DNA of 64,000 nt, from positions 434,001-498,000 of the forward strand of contig NZ_PCPP01000002.1 of assembly GCF_002979755.1 (NCBI RefSeq), in the 5' to 3' direction. This stretch comes from Chryseobacterium culicis. GTDB lineage: Bacteria > Bacteroidota > Bacteroidia > Flavobacteriales > Weeksellaceae. Both the position numbers and the translations under genes were made by a program. Below are positions 26,145 through 34,280 of this stretch, in pieces (within the stretch, counting starts at the first letter, position 1; each line of letters begins with the position of its first letter). The notes under the pieces were generated by a model, which was not told the origin of the DNA, searched no databases, and saw nothing but the letters and a program-made list of their open reading frames with translations.

Positions 26145-26642
26145 ATGAGTACAGAAAAAAAAGAAATATTCGATAGAGTAGAGCGTATGCTGCAGACACA
26201 AGGATTTACCATCGCAGCAAAAGATGATACAAGACCATGGGGCGGATTCTTTGTGATTGATGAAACACAGGCACAGGATTTTGCGAATCAGTATTTTGAT
26301 GGGATTGATGTAGACAACCTTAGAATAGGAGGGAAGCTAAGCCCAAAAATTCTTATCGTAGCTCCTGAAACAAGATTAAGCTGGCAGTATCACCACAGAA
26401 GAGCAGAAATCTGGCAGGTGGTGGAAGGAACCGTTGGTATCAAAAGAAGCAACACTGATGAAGAAGGAGAATTGGGAGAATATGGTCCGAAAGATCAGGT
26501 AAAACTTCAACAAGGAGAAAGACACAGATTGATTGGTCTTGCAGGCTGGGGAATTGTAGCCGAAATCTGGCAGCATACCGATGCATCCAATCCTTCAGAC
26601 GAAGATGATATCGTAAGAGTACAGGATGACTTTGGAAGATAA
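26145..26642 (+). CDS. Cupin-type phosphomannose isomerase-like protein
   Basis: A 165-residue single cupin related to the C-terminal isomerase domain of type II mannose-6-phosphate isomerases. RPWGGFFVIDE begins the domain; the metal-binding first motif is WQYHHRRAEIWQVVEG and the second includes LQQGERHRLIGLAG. It would convert mannose-6-phosphate to fructose-6-phosphate, linking mannose released by the PUL to glycolysis. It is the last PUL gene and is followed by a strong terminator. Confidence 0.83.
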   Translation: MSTEKKEIFDRVERMLQTQGFTIAAKDDTRPWGGFFVIDETQAQDFANQYFDGIDVDNLRIGGKLSPKILIVAPETRLSWQYHHRRAEIWQVVEGTVGIKRSNTDEEGELGEYGPKDQVKLQQGERHRLIGLAGWGIVAEIWQHTDASNPSDEDDIVRVQDDFGR

Positions 26643-26650
26643 ATAATAAA

Positions 26651-26680
26651 AAAATCCGCTTCATTGAAGCGGATTTTTTT
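26651..26680 (+). terminator. Terminator of the N-glycan PUL
   Basis: The stem AATCCGCTTC / GAAGCGGATT with a three-base loop is followed by seven T. It ends the plus-strand run of PUL genes. Confidence 0.85.
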
Positions 26681-26683
26681 ATT

Positions 26684-26719
26684 GAGTCAGGAAGCTTGAG
26701 GCTGGAAGAAGGAAGTTAC
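26684..26719 (-). repeat. Intergenic repeat, degenerate inverted copy
   Basis: GGAAGCTTGAGGCTGGAAG and GGAAGTTACT carry, in inverted and rearranged order, the submotifs of the 37-bp repeats at 26824-26860 and 33905-33941. Confidence 0.4.
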
Positions 26720-26823
26720 TGAAAGCTTTCAGAATCTCTAAATATCATTATTAAAACAATCTGTGAAATTTTATTTAGAGTATACCGGTAATTTATCGCA
26801 AATAAGAGTTCCATCGACTAATA

Positions 26824-26860
26824 TAACTCCCAGCTTCATTCTTCCAGTTTCCAGCCTTTA
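26824..26860 (-). repeat. 37-bp intergenic repeat ending at the TonB receptor stop codon
   Basis: Shares 32 of 37 positions with 33905-33941, and its last three bases form the stop codon of the minus-strand receptor gene, exactly as in the other copy. Confidence 0.6.
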
Positions 26861-29563
26861 AAACGTCACATCCAGTCCTACATAGAAGTTTGCCTTCATA
26901 ATTGGAGCGTATACCATTCCTCCGTCAAAATAATTTCCGAAAGGATTTTTAAAATCAACAATCGCATTTTTCTGATAATAAGAAGTCAGGTTTTCACCTC
27001 CTACGTAAGCTCTGATCTTTTTATTGAAATTTTTTGAAATCTGAGCATTCAGAACGGCATAAGATTCAGAATAGGTTGCTAACTGAAACTCTGCCGGATT
27101 ACTTGATGTATCAGGAAGTCTCTGTTTTCCAACCCAGTTTAAAGTCGTATCAAAGCTCCAGAATCCTCCTTTATCATTCTTATTGGTTGAATAGGCTAAA
27201 TTCACAAAACCTCTGTGTTTTGCCATAAAAGGAACTTCTCTTCTTCCACCGATATAATCAGCCTGCACATCATAATACTTATAAGCAAGTCTTACATCAA
27301 AGTTTTTGAAAGGAGTGAAATCCCACTGAGTCTGGAATGAATTTGCAAATGATTTTCCTTCCAGATTATAGAATGTCAGCTGCTGTGGAGATTTGTCTAA
27401 ATCTACCAATACCTGATCCTGAAAATCTGTTCTGAAGAAGTCGGCAACAATGCTGGATTTTCTTCCGAATAATTTGAATTCCTGTTGTAAGCTTACACCA
27501 TAGTTCCATGCAATTTCAGGTTTTAAGCCATAAATATTTCCTCCGTTGGGTAAAATATTAATCGCTCTGTTTGATGCAAAATACTGCTGGCTTTCCGCAA
27601 ATACATTGGCTGTTCTGAACCCTCTTCCTGCAGAAAGTCTTACAATAGTCTGAGGGGTAAAATCATACTTGAAATTAAGCCTTGGCGTAAACTGAGTCCC
27701 TGCCAGATTATGAAAATCTACTCTGGAACCTGCTACTAAAGTATATTTTAACCCTGTTAAAGTATACTCAGCAAAAATTCCCGGTACAATTTCATTTCTT
27801 CTCATATCATCTATCAAATAGGTTTCTTTATAACCGTCATATAAGAAACTTGCTCCTGCTTTATACTTATGATTGGTATTTCCGATGATACTTTCAAAAA
27901 TTAGATTGGAGTAATAGGTGTGCTGCTGCCCCGCATAATTTCTCAATCCGAAGAAACTATCCTGCTGATGATAAACGTACTGGTTCATCCAGCCGATACT
28001 TTGATAAGGTTTTCCTTTAAAAACATATCCTGTTTTATTCCACACCTGAAATCTTGAGATGTCAATTCCTACCCCATAAAAAGGTTGTTTGTCCTGCGCT
28101 AATTTTTTATCAAAACCAACCTGTCCTGCTGTTCTTTCATCTCGGATAAAATTAATTCCGAAGTGAGACCCGAATCCTGATTTTTCAAGGTCATTATAAT
28201 TCAGCAAATAAGCGGCATTGATCTGTGTTCCTTTCGGTCTGTCCAGGAAACCATCATGATTCATATCCGTATTCCCGAAAGTTCCGTTTCCGTGAAGAAG
28301 GAAAGTCTGAGACCATTTATCGTTGATAGGAGAAACATTGGTAATATTTACTTCAGCTCTTCCATTGAAATCGGAGAAAAGATTTAGTGAAGTTTCCGGA
28401 GTTTTTGCATTCTTTAAAAGTTCAGTATTAATCTGTCCTGTGATGCTTTCATAACCATTCGTTACAGTGCTTCCTCCCTTAGTAAGCTGGATACTTTCAA
28501 TCCACCTTCCCGGAATAAAATTTAAACCATAGGCAGAAGCCAGACCCCTGATTTCAGGTAACTGTTCTTTCGTTAAGCTGGTATATTTCTGATCCAGACC
28601 AAGCATTTTCAGTTGTTTTGTTCCCGTAACGGCATTGCTGAAAGAAACATCCACAGTTGCGTTGGTTTCAAAACTTTCAGACAGATTACAACAAGCTGCC
28701 TTTAACAACTCTTTTTTATCAATATTAAAAACAAGTCCTGCTTCTTTCTTGCTTAAAGCCGTCGCTGCCTTGGAACCTGTTACTACAACTCCGTCAATGC
28801 TTTTTTCATGCTGAGAGTGATCTTCTTTCGTTGATGAAGCCTCATTGTCTTTATGATCTTCATGTTTGGTTTCTTCTTCATAATGTACCTTTGGATTCGG
28901 TTCACCAAAAGTAAACTCCCTGTCATACAGGCAACATCCCGGAAGTCCATTATAAACAGCATCTGAAGCTTTGTATTTTTCATTGTCATGACCAGCATCA
29001 GCAATTGCTTTTAAAATTTTATCTGATGAGGTTTTTGAAGGGTCAAAATTCAGTGTAACCGTTTGTTTCTCTGCATTCCATTCTGCAGCATTGGCACCGG
29101 CATCTTTTGACGCTTTTTCTATTCTGGCTTTACATGAAGCACAGTTTCCTCTTACGTAGAACTCATTTTCTTTTTTTGTAGAAGCCGTAGTGCTTGTAGG
29201 GTGCTCATGATGAGACTCTGCCTGCGATGGCTGAAGATCTCTGTCATAATGACAACACCCCGGAAGCCCTTCATAGGTTGTGTCAGATGCTTTGAATTTT
29301 TCATTATCATGACCTGCTTCAGCTACTTTTTTCAGAATATCATCCGTGGATACTTTATCTGTCTCTAACGTCAGTGTCTGAAGATCGATAGAGTAAACTG
29401 CTGTTTTTGCGCCTGCTTTTTTAGCTGCACTTTCAATTCTTGTTTGGCACATTTCACAGTTTCCCTTTACCTTGAACTGGGTTTTTGAAAGTGTCTGAGC
29501 AGATATAAATTGTGTAAATAGGAATAATGCACCAAGTATAAACCTGGAAATAGGTAATTTCAT
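26858..29563 (-). CDS. TonB-dependent receptor with two N-terminal HMA domains (copper-related)
   Basis: A 901-residue outer-membrane receptor. After the signal peptide (1-22) come two heavy-metal-associated domains, with Cys36/Cys39 (KGNCEMCQTRIE) and Cys141/Cys144 (RGNCASCKARIE). Each is followed by GHDNEK and a GLPGCC segment (Cys103-104, Cys210-211). Then a His/Glu-rich linker (about 228-253), TonB box DGVVVTGSK, a plug containing another CC (AACCNLSESFE), and the beta-barrel ending in LDVTF. HMA domains bind Cu(I) or similar soft metals, so metal capture or sensing tied to transport is inferred. It is last in a three-gene minus-strand group with two other metal-ligand-rich proteins. Confidence 0.92.
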   Translation of the reverse strand: MKLPISRFILGALFLFTQFISAQTLSKTQFKVKGNCEMCQTRIESAAKKAGAKTAVYSIDLQTLTLETDKVSTDDILKKVAEAGHDNEKFKASDTTYEGLPGCCHYDRDLQPSQAESHHEHPTSTTASTKKENEFYVRGNCASCKARIEKASKDAGANAAEWNAEKQTVTLNFDPSKTSSDKILKAIADAGHDNEKYKASDAVYNGLPGCCLYDREFTFGEPNPKVHYEEETKHEDHKDNEASSTKEDHSQHEKSIDGVVVTGSKAATALSKKEAGLVFNIDKKELLKAACCNLSESFETNATVDVSFSNAVTGTKQLKMLGLDQKYTSLTKEQLPEIRGLASAYGLNFIPGRWIESIQLTKGGSTVTNGYESITGQINTELLKNAKTPETSLNLFSDFNGRAEVNITNVSPINDKWSQTFLLHGNGTFGNTDMNHDGFLDRPKGTQINAAYLLNYNDLEKSGFGSHFGINFIRDERTAGQVGFDKKLAQDKQPFYGVGIDISRFQVWNKTGYVFKGKPYQSIGWMNQYVYHQQDSFFGLRNYAGQQHTYYSNLIFESIIGNTNHKYKAGASFLYDGYKETYLIDDMRRNEIVPGIFAEYTLTGLKYTLVAGSRVDFHNLAGTQFTPRLNFKYDFTPQTIVRLSAGRGFRTANVFAESQQYFASNRAINILPNGGNIYGLKPEIAWNYGVSLQQEFKLFGRKSSIVADFFRTDFQDQVLVDLDKSPQQLTFYNLEGKSFANSFQTQWDFTPFKNFDVRLAYKYYDVQADYIGGRREVPFMAKHRGFVNLAYSTNKNDKGGFWSFDTTLNWVGKQRLPDTSSNPAEFQLATYSESYAVLNAQISKNFNKKIRAYVGGENLTSYYQKNAIVDFKNPFGNYFDGGMVYAPIMKANFYVGLDVTF

Positions 29564-29632
29564 TTTGTTTAAAAGTTTAAATTAATTAAAAAACAGCTCA
29601 TTACATAGTATAATGAACTCGTGATATTTTAA

Positions 29633-29995
29633 TTAACCTATCTTAGGCGGTTGCCAGATTTCCTTTAAACGGTCTGAAAGATATGGATCTGAATATTGAA
29701 ACTGAGGATTCTTATTCGCTTTGTAATAAGACAGTTCCAAACGTAGATTTTTTGAGAAAGGCGTTTCAATAAAAGTATAGCAGGCAACGCATGATGAACA
29801 GCAGTCATCATTACATGATTTTGTTTTATCATGTTGGCTGTCTTTTTTTGAAGAATGATTTTTGCAGCAGTCCATTTTCTTGGAAGATTCTGCTTTACAG
29901 CATGTTTCCTGCATTCCTTGTGCATAGAAGTTATCCTTGGGAATCAAAAAGATTCCCAGGCAAAACACTATTGCAAGTATGTGAAACAGCTTCAT
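29633..29995 (-). CDS. Small Cys-rich exported protein of the copper locus
   Basis: A 120-residue protein with signal peptide (1-26) and a mature part carrying nine cysteines as CC, CC, C, CC, C, C pairs within a Lys/His-rich segment, then a C-terminal half ending WQPPKIG. The CC pairs and terminal PPK recall the flavobacterial HYC_CC_PP group often encoded beside metal-related TonB receptors, though the HYC motif is missing. Start at 29995 is chosen for the signal peptide. It lies 69 nt before the HMA receptor gene. A periplasmic or surface metal-binding role is inference. Confidence 0.78.
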   Translation of the reverse strand: MKLFHILAIVFCLGIFLIPKDNFYAQGMQETCCKAESSKKMDCCKNHSSKKDSQHDKTKSCNDDCCSSCVACYTFIETPFSKNLRLELSYYKANKNPQFQYSDPYLSDRLKEIWQPPKIG

Positions 29996-30014
29996 ATCTG
30001 CAAAAATACAAAAT

Positions 30015-30665
30015 TTATGGTAAAGGATCACCAACTTTTAGAGAACAGCTGTGCCAAGGCTCGCCATGTGCCGGATTCAGTTTGGGTTTTTCACCCATTG
30101 CCAGATTCTGTGCAGCTGGTGCGGGAGCAGGCGCTGGTGTTGTCTGAATTACATTTTGTGTAGCTTGTGGAGTTGGAGCAGGTTTACTGTTTAAAGGCTG
30201 TCCTACCGGAATATCACAGCGGTGTCCCGGTTGCCCGTGAGGAGGATTCATTCCGGGAGCTGTTTTTACCTGTTTCCCGTTGTTATCAAGGGTAATTTTC
30301 CCTGGAGATACTGCATTAGGATCAATTTGAATGGTGTTGGCTCCATTCACGTTTACATTCTGTGTAGTGGGAGTAGCTCCTGCAGGTTTACTGTTCAGCG
30401 GTTGTCCTACCGGAATATCGCATCGGTGGCCAGGTTGTCCGTGTGGAGGATTCATTCCGGGAGCTGTAGCCATCGGAGCAGGGGCAGGGCTGGATTGGAT
30501 GCCTGTCTGATCCATCAGGGCCGTTTTTGAGGAGGTATTAAGTGCCACGTTGGGCTGGCCAGCGTTGGCTTCTTCTTTTAAATAAGTAGCTCTTTCATCC
30601 TTTTTACAAGAGGCAGCTAGTAGTGATACGGCGATCAAACCTATAAATGTATTCTTCATATCCAT
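30015..30665 (-). CDS. Lipoprotein with repeated NPPHGQPGHRCDIPVG motifs
   Basis: A 216-residue lipoprotein (lipobox LLAASC, Cys20) followed by a Pro/Ala-rich chain holding two near-identical copies of PGMNPPHGQPGHRCDIPVGQP and a third diverged C-terminal copy, LNPAHGEPWHSCSLKVGDP. Each copy has two His and one Cys, a plausible soft-metal site. The first two DNA copies lie 204 bp apart. It starts the group that continues with the Cys-rich protein and HMA receptor, 19 nt apart. An ATG at 30659 is an alternative start. Metal binding is inference. Confidence 0.83.
   Translation of the reverse strand: MDMKNTFIGLIAVSLLAASCKKDERATYLKEEANAGQPNVALNTSSKTALMDQTGIQSSPAPAPMATAPGMNPPHGQPGHRCDIPVGQPLNSKPAGATPTTQNVNVNGANTIQIDPNAVSPGKITLDNNGKQVKTAPGMNPPHGQPGHRCDIPVGQPLNSKPAPTPQATQNVIQTTPAPAPAPAAQNLAMGEKPKLNPAHGEPWHSCSLKVGDPLP
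30178..30470 (-). repeat. Two direct coding repeats in the lipoprotein gene
   Basis: Units of about 88 bp beginning at 30178 and 30382 (offset 204 bp, 68 codons) encode near-identical peptides but differ at several third codon positions, so the duplication is not recent. Confidence 0.7.
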
Positions 30666-30737
30666 GGGTATGAAACAAAATTAGCAAAACATTTTCAATT
30701 GTTTTGCTAATTTTATACTTATAATTTGATTTTTGGA

Positions 30738-31424
30738 TTAATTTTTTACCAAAAGTCTAAATCCTTCTCCGTGAACGTTGATAATTTCCAATCCTTCGTC
30801 GTCTTTTAATAATTTACGAAGCTTCGCAATATATACGTCCATACTTCTTGCGGTGAAGTAATTTTCTTTTTTCCAGATCTTTCTTAAAGCAAGATCTCTC
30901 GGCATGAAATCATTTCTATGGATGCAAAGAAGTTTTAATAATTCATTTTCTTTAGGAGAAAGTTTGTATTCTTTATCACCTACTTTCAGCTGTCTCAACA
31001 TAGAGTCGAAGAAAATATTGCTGATTTTGAATTGCTCCTGCTCCTCATTTTCCAATGTAGAACTTCTCTGAAGAATCGCTTTGATTTTGTACAAAAGAAG
31101 TTCAGTATCAAATGGCTTTGTGATATAATCATCAGCGCCCAGCTGATATCCTTTCAAAATGTCTTCTCTCATATTTCTTGCTGTAAGGAATATGATGGGT
31201 GTATTTTTATCAATCTTTTTTACATCTTCCGCTAATGAAAACCCATCTTTTTTAGGCATCATTACGTCAAATATGCAGATATCGAATTCATTTTCTGTAA
31301 ATTCTTTAAGTCCCTGCTCCCCATCAGTGGCAAGAGTTACTTCAAAATTATTGATGGTCAAATAATCTTTAAGCACCGCCCCGAAACTCTGATCGTCCTC
31401 TACTAATAATATTCTGTTGCTCAT
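30738..31424 (-). CDS. OmpR/PhoB-type response regulator
   Basis: A 228-residue regulator: receiver domain (about 4-118) with acidic pocket EDD (10-11), phospho-acceptor Asp53 in IFDVMMPKKDG and Lys in YITKPF; then a winged-helix OmpR domain (about 130-226; SPKENELLKLLCIHRNDFM, DVYIAKLRKLL). It pairs with the histidine kinase gene 160 nt upstream and resembles the RprY group of Bacteroidota. The lipoprotein gene of the copper locus begins 72 nt downstream on the same strand, so read-through is possible; a regulatory link is not shown. Confidence 0.92.
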   Translation of the reverse strand: MSNRILLVEDDQSFGAVLKDYLTINNFEVTLATDGEQGLKEFTENEFDICIFDVMMPKKDGFSLAEDVKKIDKNTPIIFLTARNMREDILKGYQLGADDYITKPFDTELLLYKIKAILQRSSTLENEEQEQFKISNIFFDSMLRQLKVGDKEYKLSPKENELLKLLCIHRNDFMPRDLALRKIWKKENYFTARSMDVYIAKLRKLLKDDEGLEIINVHGEGFRLLVKN

Positions 31425-31584
31425 AACTTTTAATAATTAATAATTAACATTAAGAATGAACTTCCTCACTCTATCTTCTATATTTTGATATTTGGTTTAA
31501 CCTTTTTTATAATTGATGAATGATAAATGATAGTTGATCTGAAAGGAATTATTTTATCATTTATCGCTTATCATTTATATATTT

Positions 31585-33129
31585 CTAACCCATCGGCAGT
31601 TTTATCGTAAACGTACTTCCTTTTCCTTTATGAGAATCTACGATAATCTGTCCTTTGTGCAGTTCTACAATTTTCTTAACGTAGGAAAGACCTAATCCCT
31701 GTCCTTTTACGTTGTGAATATTTCCGGTTTCTTCTCTGAAGAATTTTTCGAAAATTTTGGTTTTATTCTGGGTGTCCATTCCCATTCCTTTGTCGGAAAT
31801 TTCAATGATATACCAGTGTCCCTCATTTTTTGTTTCCACATGTATTTCCGGTGCTTCAGGAGAATATTTATTGGCATTGTCCAGTAAGTTGACCAGCATA
31901 TTCGAGATGTGGAACTCGTCTATTTTGAAATTATAATGAGTGGCATTGAATTTCTGAGTAAGAGAACCGTTTCTTTGCTGTACAATCAGATTGAAAGATT
32001 CGGTTGTTCTTTTGATCAATTCCCTTACATTGGTTTCTTTTAAGAATAATTCTACTTCATTCCTTTCAAGCTTAGACATATTGAGTACGTTTTCCACCTG
32101 CTTTTTCATCCTTAAGTTCTCCTGCTTAATCAGTTCGGAGTAATATTTTACCTTATCCGGATTGGTTGCGATTTTGTCATTAGCTAATGAATCCGTAGCT
32201 ACAGAAATGGTTGCCAATGGTGTTTTAAACTCATGGGACATATTGTTGATGAAGTCTGTTTTTACTTCAGCAAGTTTCTTCTGCCTCATCATATAATTGA
32301 TGGAAATAATGTAAATCCCAAGAATCGTAAGAAGAGATAGGAATGTTCCCAGAAGCATGGGCCAGTTGTTCATCGCAAGAGAATACTCTTTTTTAGGGAA
32401 GACTAATGCGAGGCTGTATAACGTATTTTTCTTATCGGCAAAAAGAGGAAAGCTGTAGGTATTGCTGTCTTTTTTCTCTTTGTAAGCCTTATTGGCAATG
32501 CTTGTAAGCTTATTGTTACTGTCCAGAACTCCATATCCGAATTTGGCCGTTATACCTCGTATTTTAAGTTCTTTTGCAATAACAGAGTCCAGCGTTTTCG
32601 GATCCACTCTTTTAGTAATAGGAAGGTTGTTTCCATATACTTTGACGAATTCTTTCATGGAGTAATCTCCTGTCTCAATTTCCTGATTGATATCTTGGGT
32701 TAGAAGTTCGCGATTGGTGGTGTCTCTTTTTATTTTATAGGCAGCTTCATCTGTATATAAAGTGGTCAGCTTAATAGAATCTCCTTTTTGGGAAATGGGA
32801 AGCTGTGTTTTTTCAATAATATTTTTAGAATAGATAATCTGTCTCTGAGTACCGGAATCCTCCACCTGCTGGATGGTGGTTAAAGATGGCTGTTTGCTGT
32901 TGGCAAGAATATTTTTCCTGAAATCTTTATAATCCTGATTCAGGTATTTGTCAGCCTCAATTTCTTCAATACTTTTTGAAGTACTTTCCAAAACTGCATA
33001 CACTTTATTTGAAAAATCCTGTTCCAGTACGCCGTAATAGCCTTTCAACCAATAAAATTGGAGCGTTACAAAGACAATCAGTGAGATCGTCATAAACACT
33101 GAAATTATTGGGATGAATTTGTTATTCAT
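31585..33129 (-). CDS. Sensor histidine kinase
   Basis: A 514-residue membrane kinase: transmembrane helix (about 7-29), a periplasmic domain of about 225 residues without recognised fold, second helix (about 257-279), HisKA domain with phospho-acceptor His299 in NNMSHEFKTPLA, and a HATPase_c domain with N-box LVNLLDNANKYS and G-boxes ISDKGMG and GQGLGLS. It resembles RprX-type kinases paired with RprY. The gap to the regulator gene contains repeated TTATCATTTA motifs able to form a hairpin (about 31515-31577). Confidence 0.92.
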   Translation of the reverse strand: MNNKFIPIISVFMTISLIVFVTLQFYWLKGYYGVLEQDFSNKVYAVLESTSKSIEEIEADKYLNQDYKDFRKNILANSKQPSLTTIQQVEDSGTQRQIIYSKNIIEKTQLPISQKGDSIKLTTLYTDEAAYKIKRDTTNRELLTQDINQEIETGDYSMKEFVKVYGNNLPITKRVDPKTLDSVIAKELKIRGITAKFGYGVLDSNNKLTSIANKAYKEKKDSNTYSFPLFADKKNTLYSLALVFPKKEYSLAMNNWPMLLGTFLSLLTILGIYIISINYMMRQKKLAEVKTDFINNMSHEFKTPLATISVATDSLANDKIATNPDKVKYYSELIKQENLRMKKQVENVLNMSKLERNEVELFLKETNVRELIKRTTESFNLIVQQRNGSLTQKFNATHYNFKIDEFHISNMLVNLLDNANKYSPEAPEIHVETKNEGHWYIIEISDKGMGMDTQNKTKIFEKFFREETGNIHNVKGQGLGLSYVKKIVELHKGQIIVDSHKGKGSTFTIKLPMG

Positions 33130-33329
33130 TATTTAATTATATAGGTTTTGGAAAAATGAATGTTAAAATTAATTGTTTTAAGAGTACATAAACAAAAAAC
33201 GAGCCAAATAATTGTTTTTTTTTTCTTAAAAGAGTGTTTTTTAACAATTATTTATGAATTATCCTTTAGTTGTCATATGAAAAGTCCCTTTCATAAATAA
33301 AGTGCTAACTTTATTAAAAATAAATATTT

Positions 33330-33821
33330 ATGGAATCTAATATCATTTTCAACAAAGATTTTGATGCAGCAAGTACGTATGTCATGAAGATTTATAAAGC
33401 TGATGTTTCAACAGTGTGGAACTATTTTACCCAGGCTGAATTACTGGATCAATGGTGGGGTCCCAAACCATGGAAATGCGAAACGATAAGTCAGGATTTC
33501 AGGGAAGGAGGAATCTGGATGTATGCAATGGTAGGCCCAAACGGAGAAAAAGGACCTATGTATTCTAAAACTCAGTATGGGGAGATAATGGAACACAGAA
33601 GTCTTGATTGGTTGAGTGCTTTCGCTGATGGAGCAGGAAATATCAATGAAGATTTTCCAAGGTCAAAATGGCTGATCGGGTTTACCGGAATAGAAGAAGG
33701 AACCAAAGTAACCATCAATATTCATTACCATTCTCCGGAAATAATGAAGAAAATTATGGAGATGGGATTTGAGGGCGGTTTTACAATGGGGCTTAATCAA
33801 TTGGAAGAATTGATTGGATGA
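33330..33821 (+). CDS. SRPBCC/AHSA1-family protein
   Basis: A 163-residue START-like (SRPBCC, activator of Hsp90 ATPase homologue) domain protein. ADVSTVWNYFTQAELLDQWWGPKPW is the typical first helix and strand, with DFREGGIWMYAM and the C-terminal helix GFEGGFTMGLNQLEELI. Such proteins have a hydrophobic cavity; the ligand is unknown. A TAACTTTA box at 33306-33313, a near match to the -7 consensus, lies 16 nt before the start. The gene is monocistronic. Confidence 0.87.
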   Translation: MESNIIFNKDFDAASTYVMKIYKADVSTVWNYFTQAELLDQWWGPKPWKCETISQDFREGGIWMYAMVGPNGEKGPMYSKTQYGEIMEHRSLDWLSAFADGAGNINEDFPRSKWLIGFTGIEEGTKVTINIHYHSPEIMKKIMEMGFEGGFTMGLNQLEELIG

Positions 33822-33852
33822 ATTTGAACATGTTAAAAAATACTTATTTATA

Positions 33853-33889
33853 AAAAAAAGAGGATTTTCCATTGGGAAACCCTCTTTTT
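33853..33889. terminator. Terminator after the SRPBCC gene
   Basis: AAGAGG...TTTCC pairs with GGAAA...CCTCTT around ATTG, with A-rich and T-rich flanks, so it can act in both directions between convergent genes. Confidence 0.65.
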
Positions 33890-33904
33890 ATTTATCGACA
33901 GGAT

Positions 33905-33941
33905 TAACTTCCTGCTTCATTCTTCAAACTTCCAGCCTTTA
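33905..33941 (-). repeat. 37-bp intergenic repeat ending at a stop codon
   Basis: Second full copy of the element at 26824-26860 (32 of 37 identical). Its last three bases are the stop codon of the minus-strand gene ending at 33939. Confidence 0.6.
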
Positions 33942-34280
33942 TAAAAGCTCCTCCTCCTGAAAGTATTGGATAATTGCCTTTTTCATCAGCAATGTCTGCT
34001 CATTAGGTTTTAACTCCGGAAGCTCTTCCAGGCTTTCAAACTGCGGCCATCCGTCTTCATAGTGTGTGAATTTATAATATCCAAAAGGTTCAAGCAATCT
34101 GCAGACTGCAATATGAATCAGGTTTACCTTGTCTTCTTTTGTATATTTTTGCTGGCCGCTTCCCAGTTCCTGAAGCCCTATCAGAAATAAAAGGGTTTCA
34201 ATGGGCGGGTTTTTCTCCGTCTGGAAATTGTCTTCAAAGAATTGTTCTATTTTTTTCCAGTATTCAGCTTCGTTGATCAT
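33939..34280 (-). CDS. Conserved hypothetical protein after ptrB
   Basis: A 113-residue soluble acidic protein, mostly helical, without recognised domain. A conserved-looking core runs from IETLLFLIGLQELGSGQQ to HYEDGWPQFESLEELP. Its start overlaps the end of the oligopeptidase gene by 4 nt (ATGA), so the two are translationally coupled. No function can be assigned; co-occurrence with the peptidase is the only hint. Its stop codon lies within the 37-bp repeat. Confidence 0.8.
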   Translation of the reverse strand: MINEAEYWKKIEQFFEDNFQTEKNPPIETLLFLIGLQELGSGQQKYTKEDKVNLIHIAVCRLLEPFGYYKFTHYEDGWPQFESLEELPELKPNEQTLLMKKAIIQYFQEEELL

